The translations under genes were made by a program, and so were the position numbers. A stretch of DNA of 64,000 bases from Zhengitettix transpicula. Taxonomy: Eukaryota; Arthropoda; Insecta; Orthoptera; Tetrigidae. Below, in pieces: positions 12,465 to 24,864 of the stretch. The stretch spans positions 41,563,895-41,627,894 of the forward strand of contig CM073590.1 of assembly GCA_037074705.1 (NCBI GenBank), written 5' to 3'. Every line of letters begins with the position of its first letter. Position 1 is the stretch's first letter. The notes under the pieces are model-generated. The model was not told where the DNA came from and made no database searches. It worked only from the letters and a program-made list of their open reading frames with translations.

Positions 12465-12761
12465 CCTTTCAAACGGCAAGGGTTGTTTTTGTGTAATTCT
12501 CGTAGATCACCGAGATCTCTCAATTCTCATCGTTTACGTGCATTGTGAGTTAGTTGCCGGCAATGTATTAATTTTAACGTAGTAAATTAAGAAATGGAAT
12601 CTGCTATTATAATAAATATTCTAGTAGCCATAAAAGTAAGAAAAATTAAGTTTAATGAAAAATTACGATTTCTTCGTATAAAAATTTATTATTTCGTCCT
12701 TAAATTAGGACACGTTCAAGTAATGACAATGTTTTGACCCTTTGCAGTCACTTTTATTTTG

Positions 12762-12803
12762 GGAGTAACAACGTTCCGTTACATGCTAGTATCTTCAGGT
12801 TTT
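12762..12803 (-). ncRNA. Hammerhead-like core
   Basis: Minus strand: CTGAAGA (12798-12792), a TAC/GTA 3-bp stem II, then GGAAC-GTT (12777-12770) with one A fewer than the usual GAAA. The outer flanks CAA and GTT can pair 3 bp as stem I. A decayed member of the recurrent core family. Confidence 0.35.
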
Positions 12804-13315
12804 CTTCCTATAGAGAAGGTATTTCCAAATGATTAAATTTAGAGATTAATTGTGCAAACTAAGACAAAATAAAGGAAACGCAAAACTTTTACTCTGTAAA
12901 AGAGCAGAAATTGATTTAATAATTCAACAACAGACGTGAATAAAAACTTTTTACAATTAAATAATTGGGAAAGCTTTGAAGCAAATGTTTAATTACCTAC
13001 ATTTTGACGTCATGATATATAACATCCATTTTTATCTAAAATTAATGCCTAATGTGTCTAACATTTATATAAAAATGTAATTAAAATAATGCTTTATAGC
13101 AGTCGTTAATGAACGATTCAAGTTTTATCTGTACAACGACTAACCACTTTCTAAAGCAGTTACTTTCCCATCAAACATTAAGATTAATCCTTTAAATAAA
13201 ATAATTTTTTTGGTTTGAAAATTTAATGTAAATTCTAGTTACGATTACAAAACGTAATGTGACTATTACTATTACGAAATTTTTAAATTTCATGTGCATT
13301 ATTTTTGGCTGTGTG
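12804..13315. other. AT-rich non-coding stretch
   Basis: Nothing recognised. Very AT-rich throughout. Confidence 0.35.
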
Positions 13316-13317
13316 AC

Positions 13318-13640
13318 CTGCGGGGATGTCTTCTCTCTCTCTTTGTTTATGAATAAAGATTCCCATAAGCCGTGTACCATCGGTCAGTTTGGAGAGGAGT
13401 CGCATACGGTAAGAGTTGTCTTCTGTTGGTATTGGAACAGTCGACCAGCTGCCTCTTACACTGACCAAGGCCCCGTTCATCGAAAGGGAGTGGGAGAAGA
13501 AGCAAGAGGCCGACCTACCTCATTCAGGTTTTCTAGGGTTTGTCCTGCATCACTTTTAAATTTTCGCATTCGTGTCCGCACACCATGCCTTCATGTAACC
13601 TGTCACTCAACAAAACCACATTATATACCTATACCTCATG
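13318..13640 (+). repeat. ~480-bp interspersed repeat, copy C (diverged, internally deleted)
   Basis: Shares in order with the other copies: a TTCCCATAAGCC block, GCATACGGTAAGAGTTG, GGGAGTGGGA, GACCTACCTCATTCAGG, TTTTCTAGGGTTTGTCC and a TCATGTAACCT end. It is shorter and more diverged than copies A (22855) and D (61815). No coding capacity is shared among copies. Confidence 0.65.
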
Positions 13641-13754
13641 TAGAGTTTCATTTTCTACATCCGTGCAACAAATTTGACCGAATTCTGTACACGTGTTCCC
13701 TTCGAACCGGAAACGAACATGTGGTGATTTGTCACTACTTCTACTACTACAGGC

Positions 13755-13999
13755 TTGGGGTGGACAAACATGTTGAAACGGCCGATATTTTCGCCGAAAT
13801 TTTTTTTTCTGGGTCAGTGAAAATAAATAGCGTTTCTCCACATATTTTTGTGTATAATTTCAACATCTTCTTTAGGGATTATGGCGGACTGGCGTTACAT
13901 AAAAATAACTCAAAATCAACCGAGGTTGGGTCATTTTCGAGGTTATGGATGTCGCTGAGTTTAATTTTGACAACCCGGGCACGCCGGGTACAACGCTAG
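13755..13999 (+). repeat. Single copy of the ~285-bp array unit, ending in a hairpin plus CTAG
   Basis: Contains the diagnostic blocks of the 46.3-52.4 kb array in order: AACATGTTGAAACGGCCGAT, TGTGTATAATTTCAAC, a CATAAAAATAAC block, and GGTTATGGATGTCGCTGAGT. It ends with a 6-bp hairpin (ACCCGG at 13973-13978, CCGGGT at 13984-13989) followed after six bases by CTAG at 13996-13999. Hairpin followed shortly by CTRR is the known shape of a Helitron 3' end; assigning this family to Helitrons is inference. It lies directly downstream of repeat copy C. Confidence 0.65.
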
Positions 14000-16900
14000 C
14001 AAAAGATGAAAATAAGATCCACTTTCTGTAGCTGGAATTTTCCTATTAACCATTAGGAATATATTACAAATTAAAATAATTTTACGCTTTGACTATTCAG
14101 CGGATTTGATAGAGTTTCGCATCAATATTAAACATTAAAATAGTGTTAAGTTTTAACGATTCAATTAGCCTTAATCTCCCTATTCTTACGAAACTGTCAA
14201 ACAACATCGAAAAGGTAATAGATTTCCTTTTACGAACATCCAATGATATGCTAGCTGTAGTGTCATGTCTGAAATGTCTAATCTGTAGCGTTACCAATAT
14301 CCGTGTCTGTGGTCTTTTACGGCATAAGAGCAGATTGACTGGAAAGTTGTAGGAAAATCGGTGATTCCAAAATGGCTGGTCAGTGGTGTTCCGTTTTACG
14401 TAAGCCGGGACTGGGCTTATCTAACCTGCGCGATACGTGACTTCCGGAAGGAAGCGTCTTTCTGCACACACCAAAGCTGAAACGAATAGACTTGAAAGCA
14501 GTACGGTTGTCACCAGACAATGCTACTTTATTTCATCTTAAAGGTGTATATTTTAAGGGTTCCAATCTTTTGTATCCGGAAACTATCCCTAACTTTTCTC
14601 CTCGTCCATATACATATGTAACTTACAATAACTTCAGTATTACAAACGTGCTAAAAAAAACTAATGAACTATCGCAACAATTCTGTAATTGAAAGCTGCT
14701 ACCAGTAAAATTATATTGCTGTTCGAAATAAATAAGCAGTATCGGCTATTACAACACTTTCAGTTATTAGATTAAATTGTGGAATTAGAATTTATTGCGC
14801 TGGAAACGAAACATAAAGTGGGACTTGTAGATCTTGTCCTGAAATTTAGAGGTGCGAGAAATTATTCGACGCAGACAATGAAAAACTTGTTAAGTGTTCC
14901 AATTAATCGTATGACTATCTACGTATCGACCTGATTTTTTTTAAAAAAACTTTATTTTTCTGTCCTGTTTCAGTATTTTACAACATGCATCTAATAAATC
15001 AAATAAGCTTTTATAAAAGACATTGATTTATGTTCAATTTCTCTGTAATTCGCGCGCTTCTTATATCTTGATTATAAATTTTTGCGCTCTGGCTCTAATT
15101 TTCCGGGTAGATCAGTAAGTTAAACTCAAGACATTTCTCTTCATTACGAGATCATTAAAGACTCGCAAATAGGAAACAATGAGTTCCTTGCTATGGTTGT
15201 GGTAAGGCTAATTTATTGACCCAACGCACGCAAATATCGAGGATAGATTTTTGCAAACTCAAATTTTCGTGTACAGTCCAGGATGGACAGTGTGGAATTT
15301 GTCTGTTTCTGCCGCGTGGGAGGTAACCCCCTAGGTTAGCGAAGGGTTATGTTTGCTTATGTATTCGTGTGGTGTTTTCGACCCTCCCGACTCCTGGTGT
15401 GGTTATTAACGATACCGGAAGCTGCTATCAAATATTTTGAAATTCTGTCTGCAGTGAAAGCAGGAGAGGAAGGGCGCCGACGGCCTTGGAATCGCTTTGT
15501 CACAGTTGCCTGCTCTCAAATCAGACATCTCAAGTTGTAAAAATAGAGGAAAACGTACATGTAAGAACTGCAAACAATGAAACTGGAGCGTATTAAGATT
15601 ATTTTCAATATTTATCAAAAATATTCCAATTGCTGTGTTTGAGGTTAGTATAAATAGGAAAGTTGTTTACTAAAAAGAAACTTCAGAGGCTTGCAAGATT
15701 ATCTTCACATAAATCGTCGTACATCTAAAGAAACTGATGAAACAAAGGAAAATATTACATCATTATTCACGATTTTATACATTCATAAAAAATTAATTAA
15801 TAAACAAATATAAATCGGTGTAAATGGCAATTTTCTGAATTACTAAAAGGTTAGTTACTCTTCCCACTATTTTTATAAGACAAATAGTCATTGGCTAATA
15901 CACACAGACACATACAAAAAATATTTATAAACAAAAAATTTAAAATAATGTATATATATATATATATACTCTAATTAATTCTTTAACTGGTTATAGATTT
16001 TTATTTTAAGTCACATGTTTTGGTAACTGATTTTATATCGACTTCATAGAATTATTAAACGAATATAGTACTCCCTCTGGAACCTATTAAATGAAAATCA
16101 ATTCTACTTTTGTGAAAAAAGCCATAGAAAATGAACTATTCTTTGAAATTTTCGTATAGGTACCATGACATTTTTTATTGTAATATTGCTTTTACTTCTG
16201 AAATTTCAGTGTTTGAATAGGATTAGCAATAATTTCCTTGTTGGAGATGGTGGGGATTAAGATGTTTCAATTTGCAGCAGAAGAAACTGCCAGACATTGA
16301 TACCGTTGGCCATTGTCCTTCATTATAATTCTAGCGCGCTATTACGACGTAACTCATTGAGCATGCGCTGGAATATAAATGTTGCCAACTAAGACTAGAA
16401 TATTACTCAAGCATGTATGATGCAAAAATACGTTGAGAATAATTTGGTGTTTCCCAAATTGTAAGAGATCAAGGAAAATGGTTAAAACATCTTCGGATTC
16501 AAACAGGTGGTTTATTTTAAATTTTGTTCTTTTCTCCAGAACATAAAATTGCATTTGTGCAATGCCATGTTTTTTTAATTGCATAAATATGATCAAAATC
16601 TTTAATTATGTAATATCAATGTAATTTCACTAATTTTCGGTATTTATCGAAATTTTCTAATTATAGATGCCCATATTTTTAAATCAGTCACAATTAAATC
16701 CAAAAGTATATTTCTTTTAAAAAAATTATTTTGATGTCATTTTCATATTCTATTTTATTTAAGGAATTTCTAAAACGTTATTTTATTCGTCGATAATTTT
16801 TTAGATGATAAACTTATTTAATACTATCGACGTCTCCTAAATTTATTCTGTTAACATCTCCGAAATTATGGAGAGATAATTATTTATATTACTTTATCCG

Positions 16901-19900
16901 AAATATATTCATAGTTAATTAAATTTAAAAATAATTAAATCGGAGTATAATCTTATGAACTTTAATATGAGGGTTATTACGGCAACGTCGACAGCTTCTT
17001 TGACCATAATAATAAATGTTTTCATAAATGGGTGTATAATGCATGGAACACTAGATGAAACATCTGAAATAAAAATCCGTGTTCCCTGAATTTTTTATTA
17101 TTATTATAAAAATACCTATTGTCAATACGGAAAGCGCACTAACGCAAGTGCGCTAGAATTGCCAAATAATTGTTGTACAATATAATCTATAGGGAGAACT
17201 GGCTCGACGAGTCGTAATGACCTCAAATTGCTATAAATTTTATTATAGATCTATTGGATAATATTATCTTTTAGTAATTTGTTTTAAATTTTTAATATTC
17301 GTTTTGTAATCTGTTCGGTTTATATGTAATTCCTTTCAGGTATAAGTAAAAGAACTTGAGTTACATTGGTTAAATTTTATGAAACTGATGGCGTGTGTGA
17401 GATGTGATATGCTTGTCCATTCACCTCCGATTTTAATCAAAAGTGGCGTCTTATTTTCTGTGATTATACAAAATAGACCGTCTAAAGACAACAAAACAAG
17501 GGAATTGTGTTTTCGAATCACCCATACGGACTGTTCTCCCCGGAGAAAGCGACGTAAAGCTACCACAGCATCTTTGAATCCTGTCGCTGTGACTATCCTG
17601 TTGTATGCGAACTGACAGACGTCTGAGCGTCGGGAATCTTTGAGAGGCATTGGTCCAATCTTCCGCTAGTCCGCCAATAAGAATATTACAAAGTTTGTAG
17701 GAAATTTATATTCGTGTTCCTACTACATACTTTGCTTATTTTGGCACAACGTGACTACATTTTGGCAAAGTGGGATTTTTATGTAGAAACAGCTTGCTGC
17801 CGTGAGTACTAAATTTTTTGTTCCGGTACGCTGATCTTATGTCCAGTGTTTCCCTATCCATTAGTTCGATAGCATTTGAGCATGCCTGTTAAAGAAATCT
17901 ATTTCAAATCAATTACAAAGGAATAATTAATTTCGTTTCATAGAAGAGATACGAGAAGAATTCAGGAGTTAAGATAAAATCAAATCGAAGTCTTCCTTAC
18001 TCAATTAAGTTACTTATTTTAAAATGGTGTGTTATGATAGGGTTGAGGAATATATATATATAAATTGAAAATTCCTATAATACACGCTATTTTATAATGA
18101 CTTTCTTAATTATCGTAGAAATTTTGGGTGGTCTCGCAATGCTCGCTTCACCCTCGCACAATAATTCTAATGCATTAATGTGCTCGCTTAATTACTTCGC
18201 AGGAAAAACCTTGACCAGCGTTTTATTTGTTGGCTCACAGTTTAATTACAGTCACTACGTATAATTAATTAAAAAATATATTAGTAATGTGTAAATGTAA
18301 TTTCATCGTCAGATTCACAAAAGAGACTAGAAAACGTTTTACAAAAATGTAATGTGAAATCGTAATAGATATATTTATACAGTATATATTAAATTTACTA
18401 GTGAGGTATTTCCATCAAATGTCACTGATTTGAGAATAGTTAATATGAATAAAATATTTGTAAATATTACGATTAGTATCTTTTATGTCCGGAAATGATC
18501 AGATTAGAATGCAACTGATTGCCATTGTTTTTAAATCCAGCCATGGAAGAATGGATATTCTGATGGATATTCTGATGGACATTATTAATTGGTTAACAGT
18601 CGTAGAAACTCTTGAATATCTGACTATTGTATAGAACATTTCGTCGCTGTTCTAATAATTTATTCCAAGGCATATTATGGACATACTAGAACAGACCCAA
18701 TAATTTCTCTGGTTCAAAAAATCCTTTTGGAGGAATGAATCGGACAACTGTACTACGTATAGGATTCCTCTAGGGAAGCGATACGATATTTTGATATCCA
18801 CGAAATGGATGCGTGAAATTCGACTTTCAACTGCCTAATTCCTTATACAAGGTTTACTTCACATCCGAAATATCCTTATGTTATCAAATATTTTTATTTA
18901 TTCATTGAATCCATAACAAGAAATAGATCGTAGACCTACTGAGTTCTTATAGCCTATGAAGTTAACGATTGTATATTAATAAAATTCTCAGTATTTAACA
19001 AAGTTGTCGAATACGAATATAAATAAGGTCTTAGTGTTACAACATTGTCCGGTCAAACATAAATACACTTGCAAATGTATTATCGTCTGACCTTTGAGAT
19101 TTCCAAGCCGCATGTGGACAGTATGTATATACATTACATACGGAGAGGAGCGCCTTATGAAAATTACTCAATCTAAGTATGTTTCGAAGGAATATGGAAC
19201 GTGTACATCCGGTAAGTTAGGTAACATTACTGCGGAAAACAGCTCGCCATAATGTCAAGAACCTTAACTTGACAATAACGTACACGTGTTGAGATTTTAA
19301 TTACATTCTAATATACTTTTCTGAATATTCACACGCAGTTTATGTATGAAATAAATCACTGGTAACTCGATACGTGGTTATTAATTGGTATTTGAAATAT
19401 TTATTGCTTTTCTGACGTCCATATGTTCTATGACATCTGATATTTACAAAAGAAGTACGATTAAATAATATTTCTCTGGAAATTCATAATGATATATGGC
19501 GAAATAAGTCAAAAACATTTATGAAATGAGTTGATTAATAACATTTAATATTTAATAATTTTCTTCCATAAAAAATATATGTAGGCCTATAGATAACCCA
19601 CATAACGCTTCTATCCGACATTTCAGACCTATTCATCTTCGTTTTGTTAATCGTGAAATTAGGGAGCAGTTATTCACTTTTTTATTTTAATATAGTAGTG
19701 ACCCTGAGATAAGAGATTCGACGAAGAAATAAATGAAAATTAAACTATTTGTTTAAATGGATGAAATTCGGCTTGCAAAATAGTTTTTGTACATTGTAAA
19801 ATTTATCAACGATAATAAATTCTTTTTAAGCTCAATCACTGTTGTTAATTATTCCTATAATTTAATTAAATATAATTGTTTATTACAATATATTTGGAAA

Positions 19901-20270
19901 TTACAAAATTTACACAAGATAGATAGTTTCCCCTTTTAGGTGATTTATAACATTTCAACAACTGATCAGGTCCTAAATGCCCTAATTTACTAAATATTAA
20001 ATGTAATTTTTATTAATCATTTCATTTAATAACTTTTTTTAATTATGTTAAAATAATTAAGATATTTTAAACTGTCATAAGATACACTTGCTTACGTACA
20101 TAGACGCTTAAATATAAACTACAAGTTAATAAACAATATCGACCACGACTGGTAAAGGCACTTATAAATGCTGTAGTGTAAATTTCTCAAAACAATGCAG
20201 TTATCGAATAGTTGTTTAATTATATAATTTTTACCTCAAAACGTCAAGTGATTGTTATTCATCTACGAAG
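14000..20270. other. 6 kb of AT-rich intronic DNA
   Basis: No gene, transposon protein or RNA gene recognised. Short simple repeats occur: a TA run at about 15950-15968, another at about 18049-18062, and 2.5 copies of a 12-bp unit (ATGGATATTCTG) from 18551. A small perfect hairpin (AGCGCACT/AGTGCGCT) lies in the 17110-17160 region. A slightly GC-richer unique patch is present at 15280-15540. Confidence 0.35.
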
Positions 20271-20830
20271 GCTGTTCAATAAAGAATACGTAATAGACGT
20301 TTAACTTCTATTCACACACATTAAGATCGTATTTCTCAAATTAGTCCTCATTACATTAAATACACTTGTCCCGGTGTATTTTTCAAGGAAGTGCTGGAAG
20401 CAGTTTTTGTATGAGTTCTTCAATAACGTCTCCGCAGACTTCTTCATTTCTTCAAACGTTTAAAAAAGAATTCTACATGTGCATTTCTTCTCACGGTGCT
20501 AAATATGGATCGAAATGATTGTGATAAAAGTACTTCACATTGGAATGTACAGATATTCCACTAAACATTCGGGACGTGCTGTTTTGCATTATCATATCCA
20601 GCTTGTGGCTTTGAAAAATGGCGTTTTGCGATTCAGATAACTGTCAGAACATTTCCTGTCACAGTAGTATGTAACGGAACACGCTGAAACAACAATCCCT
20701 GAAATACAGAAAAATGATATAAACATCATTTTCCCGACGGACCGAACGTTATTACTGTTGATGCTGGCGATTTCCACGCAGAACACAGTTGTCTTAGTCT
20801 AAAAGTGATGCAGTGAAGAGAAATTTTTGA
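20270..20830 (-). pseudogene. mariner-type transposase relic (C-terminal half)
   Basis: Minus-strand translation gives, in the right order for a mariner transposase: VGKMMFISFFCISGIVV (the segment around the second catalytic Asp, here mutated), a decayed middle with DPYLAP (counterpart of the SPDLAP motif carrying the last Asp), then TFEEMKKSAETLLKNS followed by NCFQHFLEKY, which matches the usual C-terminal tail (phenylalanine-cysteine-phenylalanine spacing before the end). Several stops and frame changes separate these pieces. The plus-strand text GGCTGTTCAATAAAG at about 20269 lies just past the 3' side and may be the terminal repeat. No matching far end was found, so the copy is truncated and inactive. 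Confidence 0.6.
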
Positions 20831-21305
20831 AAGAAACTATTCATGTACTGTATAATTATTTTCGTAGCAGTGGTCAGGTGACTGGGTTTCCACTGACGTA
20901 ATGTTGGACTTTGAAAAATGAAACCTGTTCCCAAATATATTACATATGAAGTAAGCTAAATAATACAATATTTTTACGTAATGAAAATTAAACGATTCTT
21001 TATCGGGCACCATTCGCAGCTCACAGAAATACTTTTTTTTTGCGGAGCTCTGAACGGTAAGTTCTCAAATGCATTAGAGACTTCTGTTTTATAAATGTAT
21101 ATACTTGTAATTATGTGATAAAAGCTGTCGTGCTTTGGGATGAACATTCGTCAGCGGATGCGCGTAGTGCATTCTCAAGTAGTAGAGTCAGTAGTTCCTA
21201 TGAAATGAGCGAGAATTTACGGTTGGGATGACCAACACTTCAGTGACAGCCAGACATGGACCACAGCAGCCGCATCGTACTTTATGGGCTGATGAAGGAC
21301 GACGA
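20830..21305. other. Non-coding stretch
   Basis: AT-rich between the mariner relic and the small element at 21308. Nothing recognised. Confidence 0.3.
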
Positions 21306-21307
21306 TT

Positions 21308-21470
21308 AACTATCTTGTGTTATCAAAGATCGAAGATTTTCTCGGCGTAATTGTTGTATAAAAAGTTCGCCTAGAAGATGACAGAGCTTGCGGCCGTCGA
21401 AACGTCGCGGTTTAATCGCTGTTGGCACCCGAGTGAAAACCGAGAACTTTTTATACAACTATCTTGTGTA
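21308..21470 (+). mobile_element. Small non-autonomous element with hammerhead-like core, flanked by a 13-bp direct repeat
   Basis: The direct repeat AACTATCTTGTGT occurs at 21308-21320 and again at 21457-21469, looking like a target duplication. Inside, GTTGTATAAAAAGTTC (from about 21353) is matched by its inverse GAACTTTTTATACAAC near the right end, giving short terminal inverted repeats. Between them lies the core annotated separately. No protein is encoded. Confidence 0.6.
21366..21411 (+). ncRNA. Hammerhead-like core inside the small element
   Basis: CGC-CT(A)GAA, then GATGAC paired to GCCGTC (5 of 6 positions, one G-U), then GAAAC-GTC and GCG. The outer CGC (21368-21370) pairs with GCG (21407-21409) as stem I. 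Box 1 has lost two bases relative to CTGAAGA, so the copy is probably inactive, but stems I and II are kept. Confidence 0.45.
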
Positions 21471-21775
21471 TTTTACAATAAATAAATTGGCCACGACTCA
21501 GAAAAAATGTAATAAAGTGATTGGTAAAAGTATAATTAAACAATTGAATAGATGACTTTGAAATTATTCTCAAAATTCATTTATACAATCCTAGGTACTC
21601 CTGATGAAGCTCTAAATTAACTTTTGTGTAATCTATTTCTTTATTAAATTTCTTCTAATTTATAGCCAATTTATTTATTGTAAAAGTAAAATATGTCAGA
21701 TGCTTATAATTATCTTTTGTCTTGTTTTTCTTAGTTATTCTTCAATAATTTCCTTTTTTAACTCCAATCAAAATG

Positions 21776-22335
21776 CAGGGTGATTGTACGGTCGTGGAAC
21801 AAACTTTGAGGTGTGGTACAGCATACTAAAACATACGTTTTTTTGTATAGGAATGTATGGTCGGAAATGATATATTGAGAGACACGAACGCAAAAAATAA
21901 GAAATTGTTTATTTTGCGGGACGTTGGGTTGCGCGTGGTGGACCTGTTCCCCCCCCCCCCCCGATCGCCGATTTTACCGAGCTTCTTATGGGAACATCTG
22001 AAGTCCATCTAGAACAATTCGGGATCGCGTTACTTTACTATCCATTGCGACACAAGCGTGTGAGAAGTGCCTGGCATCTTTGGCCTCCGTCGACGACGCT
22101 ACCAATCATGTATTACTGTTGATAGTTGCAATTTTGAGCATTTATTGTAAACATTGCTGGAAAGAAACTTTGCAATTATGTTCCAAATAAAAAATGTTTT
22201 TCTTTTCATGTCTCATTTCTCGTGTTCGTGTCTTCATACATCACTTACAACCATACATTCCTATATCAACAATTGTTTGTTTTAGTAAGCTGTACCATCC
22301 GTCAAAGTTTGTCCCATGATCGCAGAATCACTCTG
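21776..22335 (+). mobile_element. IS630/Tc1-mariner-type DNA transposon remnant with CAGGGTG termini
   Basis: Inverted termini about 125 bp long match at roughly three positions in four (left begins CAGGGTGATTG, right reads CAGAGTGATTC inward). TA follows the right end and TG precedes the left, consistent with a mutated TA target duplication. Inside, the plus strand translates to LFPPPPRSPILPSFLWEHLK, matching the WPPRSPDLTPLDFFLWG-type motif that carries the third catalytic acidic residue in this transposase group, and further on to NFEHLL, the usual C-terminal end. Stops and a missing Asp make it inactive. A run of 14 C at 21949-21962 falls at the proline codons. Related to the element at 26606. 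Confidence 0.7.
21949..21962 (+). repeat. Poly(C) run, 14 bases
   Basis: A homopolymer of 14 C within the transposase remnant, apparently grown from proline codons by slippage. It is the longest C run I noticed in the window. Confidence 0.9.
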
Positions 22336-22339
22336 TAAA

Positions 22340-22850
22340 TTCTAACGCTGAATCATACAAGCTATACAGAAAGAAAAAGACGGGTACAATCGAGAGTTAA
22401 CCTGCCCTTCATCATATATCCTAACAATGTATGTTTTACTTACATTTCCCCTTTAAACTCATATGAAAGCAACATTTACCCATGTTGTGCATGACGGAAA
22501 GTTGTGGGCATGTGCAGATGACAGCACAACTGGGACAGTGGAATCTGGGCCGCACTCCTTTCTCTACTGACTTTGGATCTCTGCCTTCACATTTGAAACG
22601 TGACAGTAATGCAGACTTTGTTAGTAACTTTCTTCCCAGTCTACCAGTTATTGCGACACAGGCTTCACGTCGTAATTGTGTTCATGAATAAGACGAAGGC
22701 TGTTCTCAGCTTTGCAGGTGTCGTTGCTGATGCGAGGACAATGAGAGAATGTGCTACAATTACACAAAGTCGGTTTCCCTGTGTCCGGAAAGCGCTCTGA
22801 GTGAACTCGTAATGTATTTATTCAAAGAACAACCTGGAACACGATTTGAC
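22340..22850. other. Non-coding stretch
   Basis: Lies between the DNA transposon and repeat copy A. The open frames at 22482-22800 have no recognisable domain. No repeat relationship was noticed. Confidence 0.3.
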
Positions 22851-22854
22851 GAAG

Positions 22855-23330
22855 GCCTGTGAGAGCTGTTCCCTCCCAGACAGTAGCTTTCTGGAGAGAC
22901 GGAGACGGCTACCTTTGGTGATGTATTTTCCTCTCTCCGTTTTTGAACTAAGGTTCCCACAAGCCGAGGCACCTTGGCCTGTTTTGAGAGGTGTATGTTC
23001 CGGGGTCGCAGACCTTTGGCATACGGTAGGAGTTGTTAGCTGTACCCATTGGAACGGTTGGCCATCTGCATCCTAAACCGTGACACGGAGAAGGCGTCCC
23101 CACACCAAACCCCTCTCCCGTCATCGGAAGGGCGTGGGACAAGTACCTCGTGCCAGACCTACCTGATGCAGGTTTTCTAGGGTTTGTGTAGGGTTCTTTA
23201 AAGTACAGTCCTCGGGCCTAGTTAACCCTTGGCTACTACCCTTCCGCATCCCTCCTTTCAAATCCCTTCCTATTATATTAAAGGGGAGTTGCCACCACGT
23301 GGATTACCCTCATGTAGCCTTTTACTCTAA
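22855..23330 (+). repeat. ~480-bp interspersed repeat, copy A
   Basis: One of four copies. Diagnostic blocks in order: GCCTGTGAGAG, TGAACTAAGGTTCCCACAAG, GTTCCGGGGTCGCAGACC, GGCATACGGTAGGAGTTG, CCCCTCTCCCGTCATCGGAA, GGGCGTGGGACAAGTACC, GACCTACCTGATGCAGG, TTTTCTAGGGTTTG, GTTAACCCTTGGCTAC, ending near CCTCATGTAGCC. It is GC-rich against the AT-rich background. It has no inverted termini, no pol III boxes that I can defend and no shared open frame. The family is unknown to me. Confidence 0.7.
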
Positions 23331-23334
23331 GAAA

Positions 23335-24540
23335 TGTAACTCGATTTTGCGTAGTATTCTGGATTTATTCGGAAGACACGTGGTCAGTGTGCCGAGCCGC
23401 TTTTAGAAGAAAAATTTGAGGGGAGGGGGGCAATAGCATAAACAATAAAACATCGGTTACTGTAATCCACTTTCTGTTAAACATAAGTAGTCTTGCCCGT
23501 CCAGTTGTTAACTAACGTACTTGTTTTCAGTTGTTTCTCATTAGAAACAATGAAGAAAATAAGTGTGTTCGGTTTATCTTAAATTTTGATAACTGCCAAA
23601 CCAATTGTGGAAGATATAAGATTGTACAGTCTGTAGTTTGCAGATTTTTTAAAACACTTGTATGTTTAAGAGAAAATTTAAATAAAGAAAAAAATTGTTT
23701 TTATTATAAATAATAACCTAATTACACTCACAAAATGTAGTTGTTATAAATTTTTTATTAACAATAACGGGAGGTTTCGGCTGTATTCTACATTGCATTC
23801 TGTTAACTTTCTTGGCTGTTTGTTATTTATGTATTAATTAAAAATAAATAATAAAAATAATAAGAACTACATTTTGTGACTAATTTCATTGTTATGTATA
23901 GATAAAAAATAAATTAACAGAACTTTCTTAATAATAAAATATTAGAAAAAAATAGGTTTGTTTAAAGAATTTTTCAGCCGTCTTTTTGAAAATCCCTCAA
24001 CATTTGTTTTCCCGGTATCTGGTTAATCGAAGTTCTACTGTAACCGAAACCGTCCTGATGTACGATGTGCATTAACCCAGAGGTTATCTTTGAAATAAGC
24101 ACAATAAAACGATCTTTAAGTGATTATTCTTTTCATCAAACAAAATTATGCCAATATTAAAACATCACTACATACTATAAAATGACCATTGGTGTAATTT
24201 GTCTTAGGATCTAGTGATGATTAATTAAGGTATTCGTTCCACCCTTCTTACCCTTTCCCAAACATCATTTACCTTTATTATTTTAGAAACCTGTTAATTT
24301 GTCGCTGCTAACGAATCGACTCGGTTTTCAGCCCTCTTACTCTGGATTAATAAAACTTCATAATTTCATTACCTTTCATAAATAAATTCTAAGTATTATT
24401 TAACATTATATTTTAATGACGTTCTCGGTAAACTGTACGTATTTTGTTTAAGGTAATAACATATGTACCGGAAAATTTCAATATTGATTTCATCTGCCTG
24501 TCAATTCTCAGAAAGGTAAACAGAAAATTAGATGATCTTT
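23335..24540. other. AT-rich non-coding stretch
   Basis: Lies between repeat copies A and B. No gene or element recognised. Confidence 0.3.
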
Positions 24541-24862
24541 CGGCCAGCTGCCTCCTAAACTGGTCAAGTCACGGAGAGGAGAAAGCTGCGAGCGACCCCA
24601 CAGCAAACCCTCTCCCGCCATCGGAAGGGCGTGGGACAAGTACCAAATGCCCGACCTACCTGATGCAGATTTTTCTAGTGTTTTCCCGGCATCACTTTTA
24701 GGAGAATTGCCGGGTAGGATCCTTAAACCATAGGCCGGGGGCCCAAGTTAACCCTTGGCTACCTTGCTCTTCGTTTCCGCTTCCCCCCTTTTAATCCTTT
24801 TTCTATGCTATGAGTGGAGTTTCCACTATGTGGATTATCCTATATATAGCCTGCCTACACTT
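24541..24862 (+). repeat. ~480-bp interspersed repeat, copy B (5'-truncated)
   Basis: Begins within the family at GCCTCCTAAACTGGTCAAG and continues through GGGCGTGGGACAAGTACC, GACCTACCTGATGCAG, GGGTAGGATCCTTAAAC, TTAACCCTTGGCTACC to the 3' end. The first ~200 bp present in copies A and D are missing. 5' truncation with a shared 3' end is the pattern expected of a retroposed element. Confidence 0.7.
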
Positions 24863-24864
24863 TC

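Noticed and set aside
12440..12470. CGAAACGTT as a further hammerhead-like core
   Set aside because: No CUGANGA box lies upstream at the required distance.
13259..13999. 246-codon plus-strand open frame, the longest in the window
   Set aside because: It runs through two unrelated repeats (copy C of the ~480-bp family and the single array unit); the frame is not kept in other copies and no domain is recognisable.
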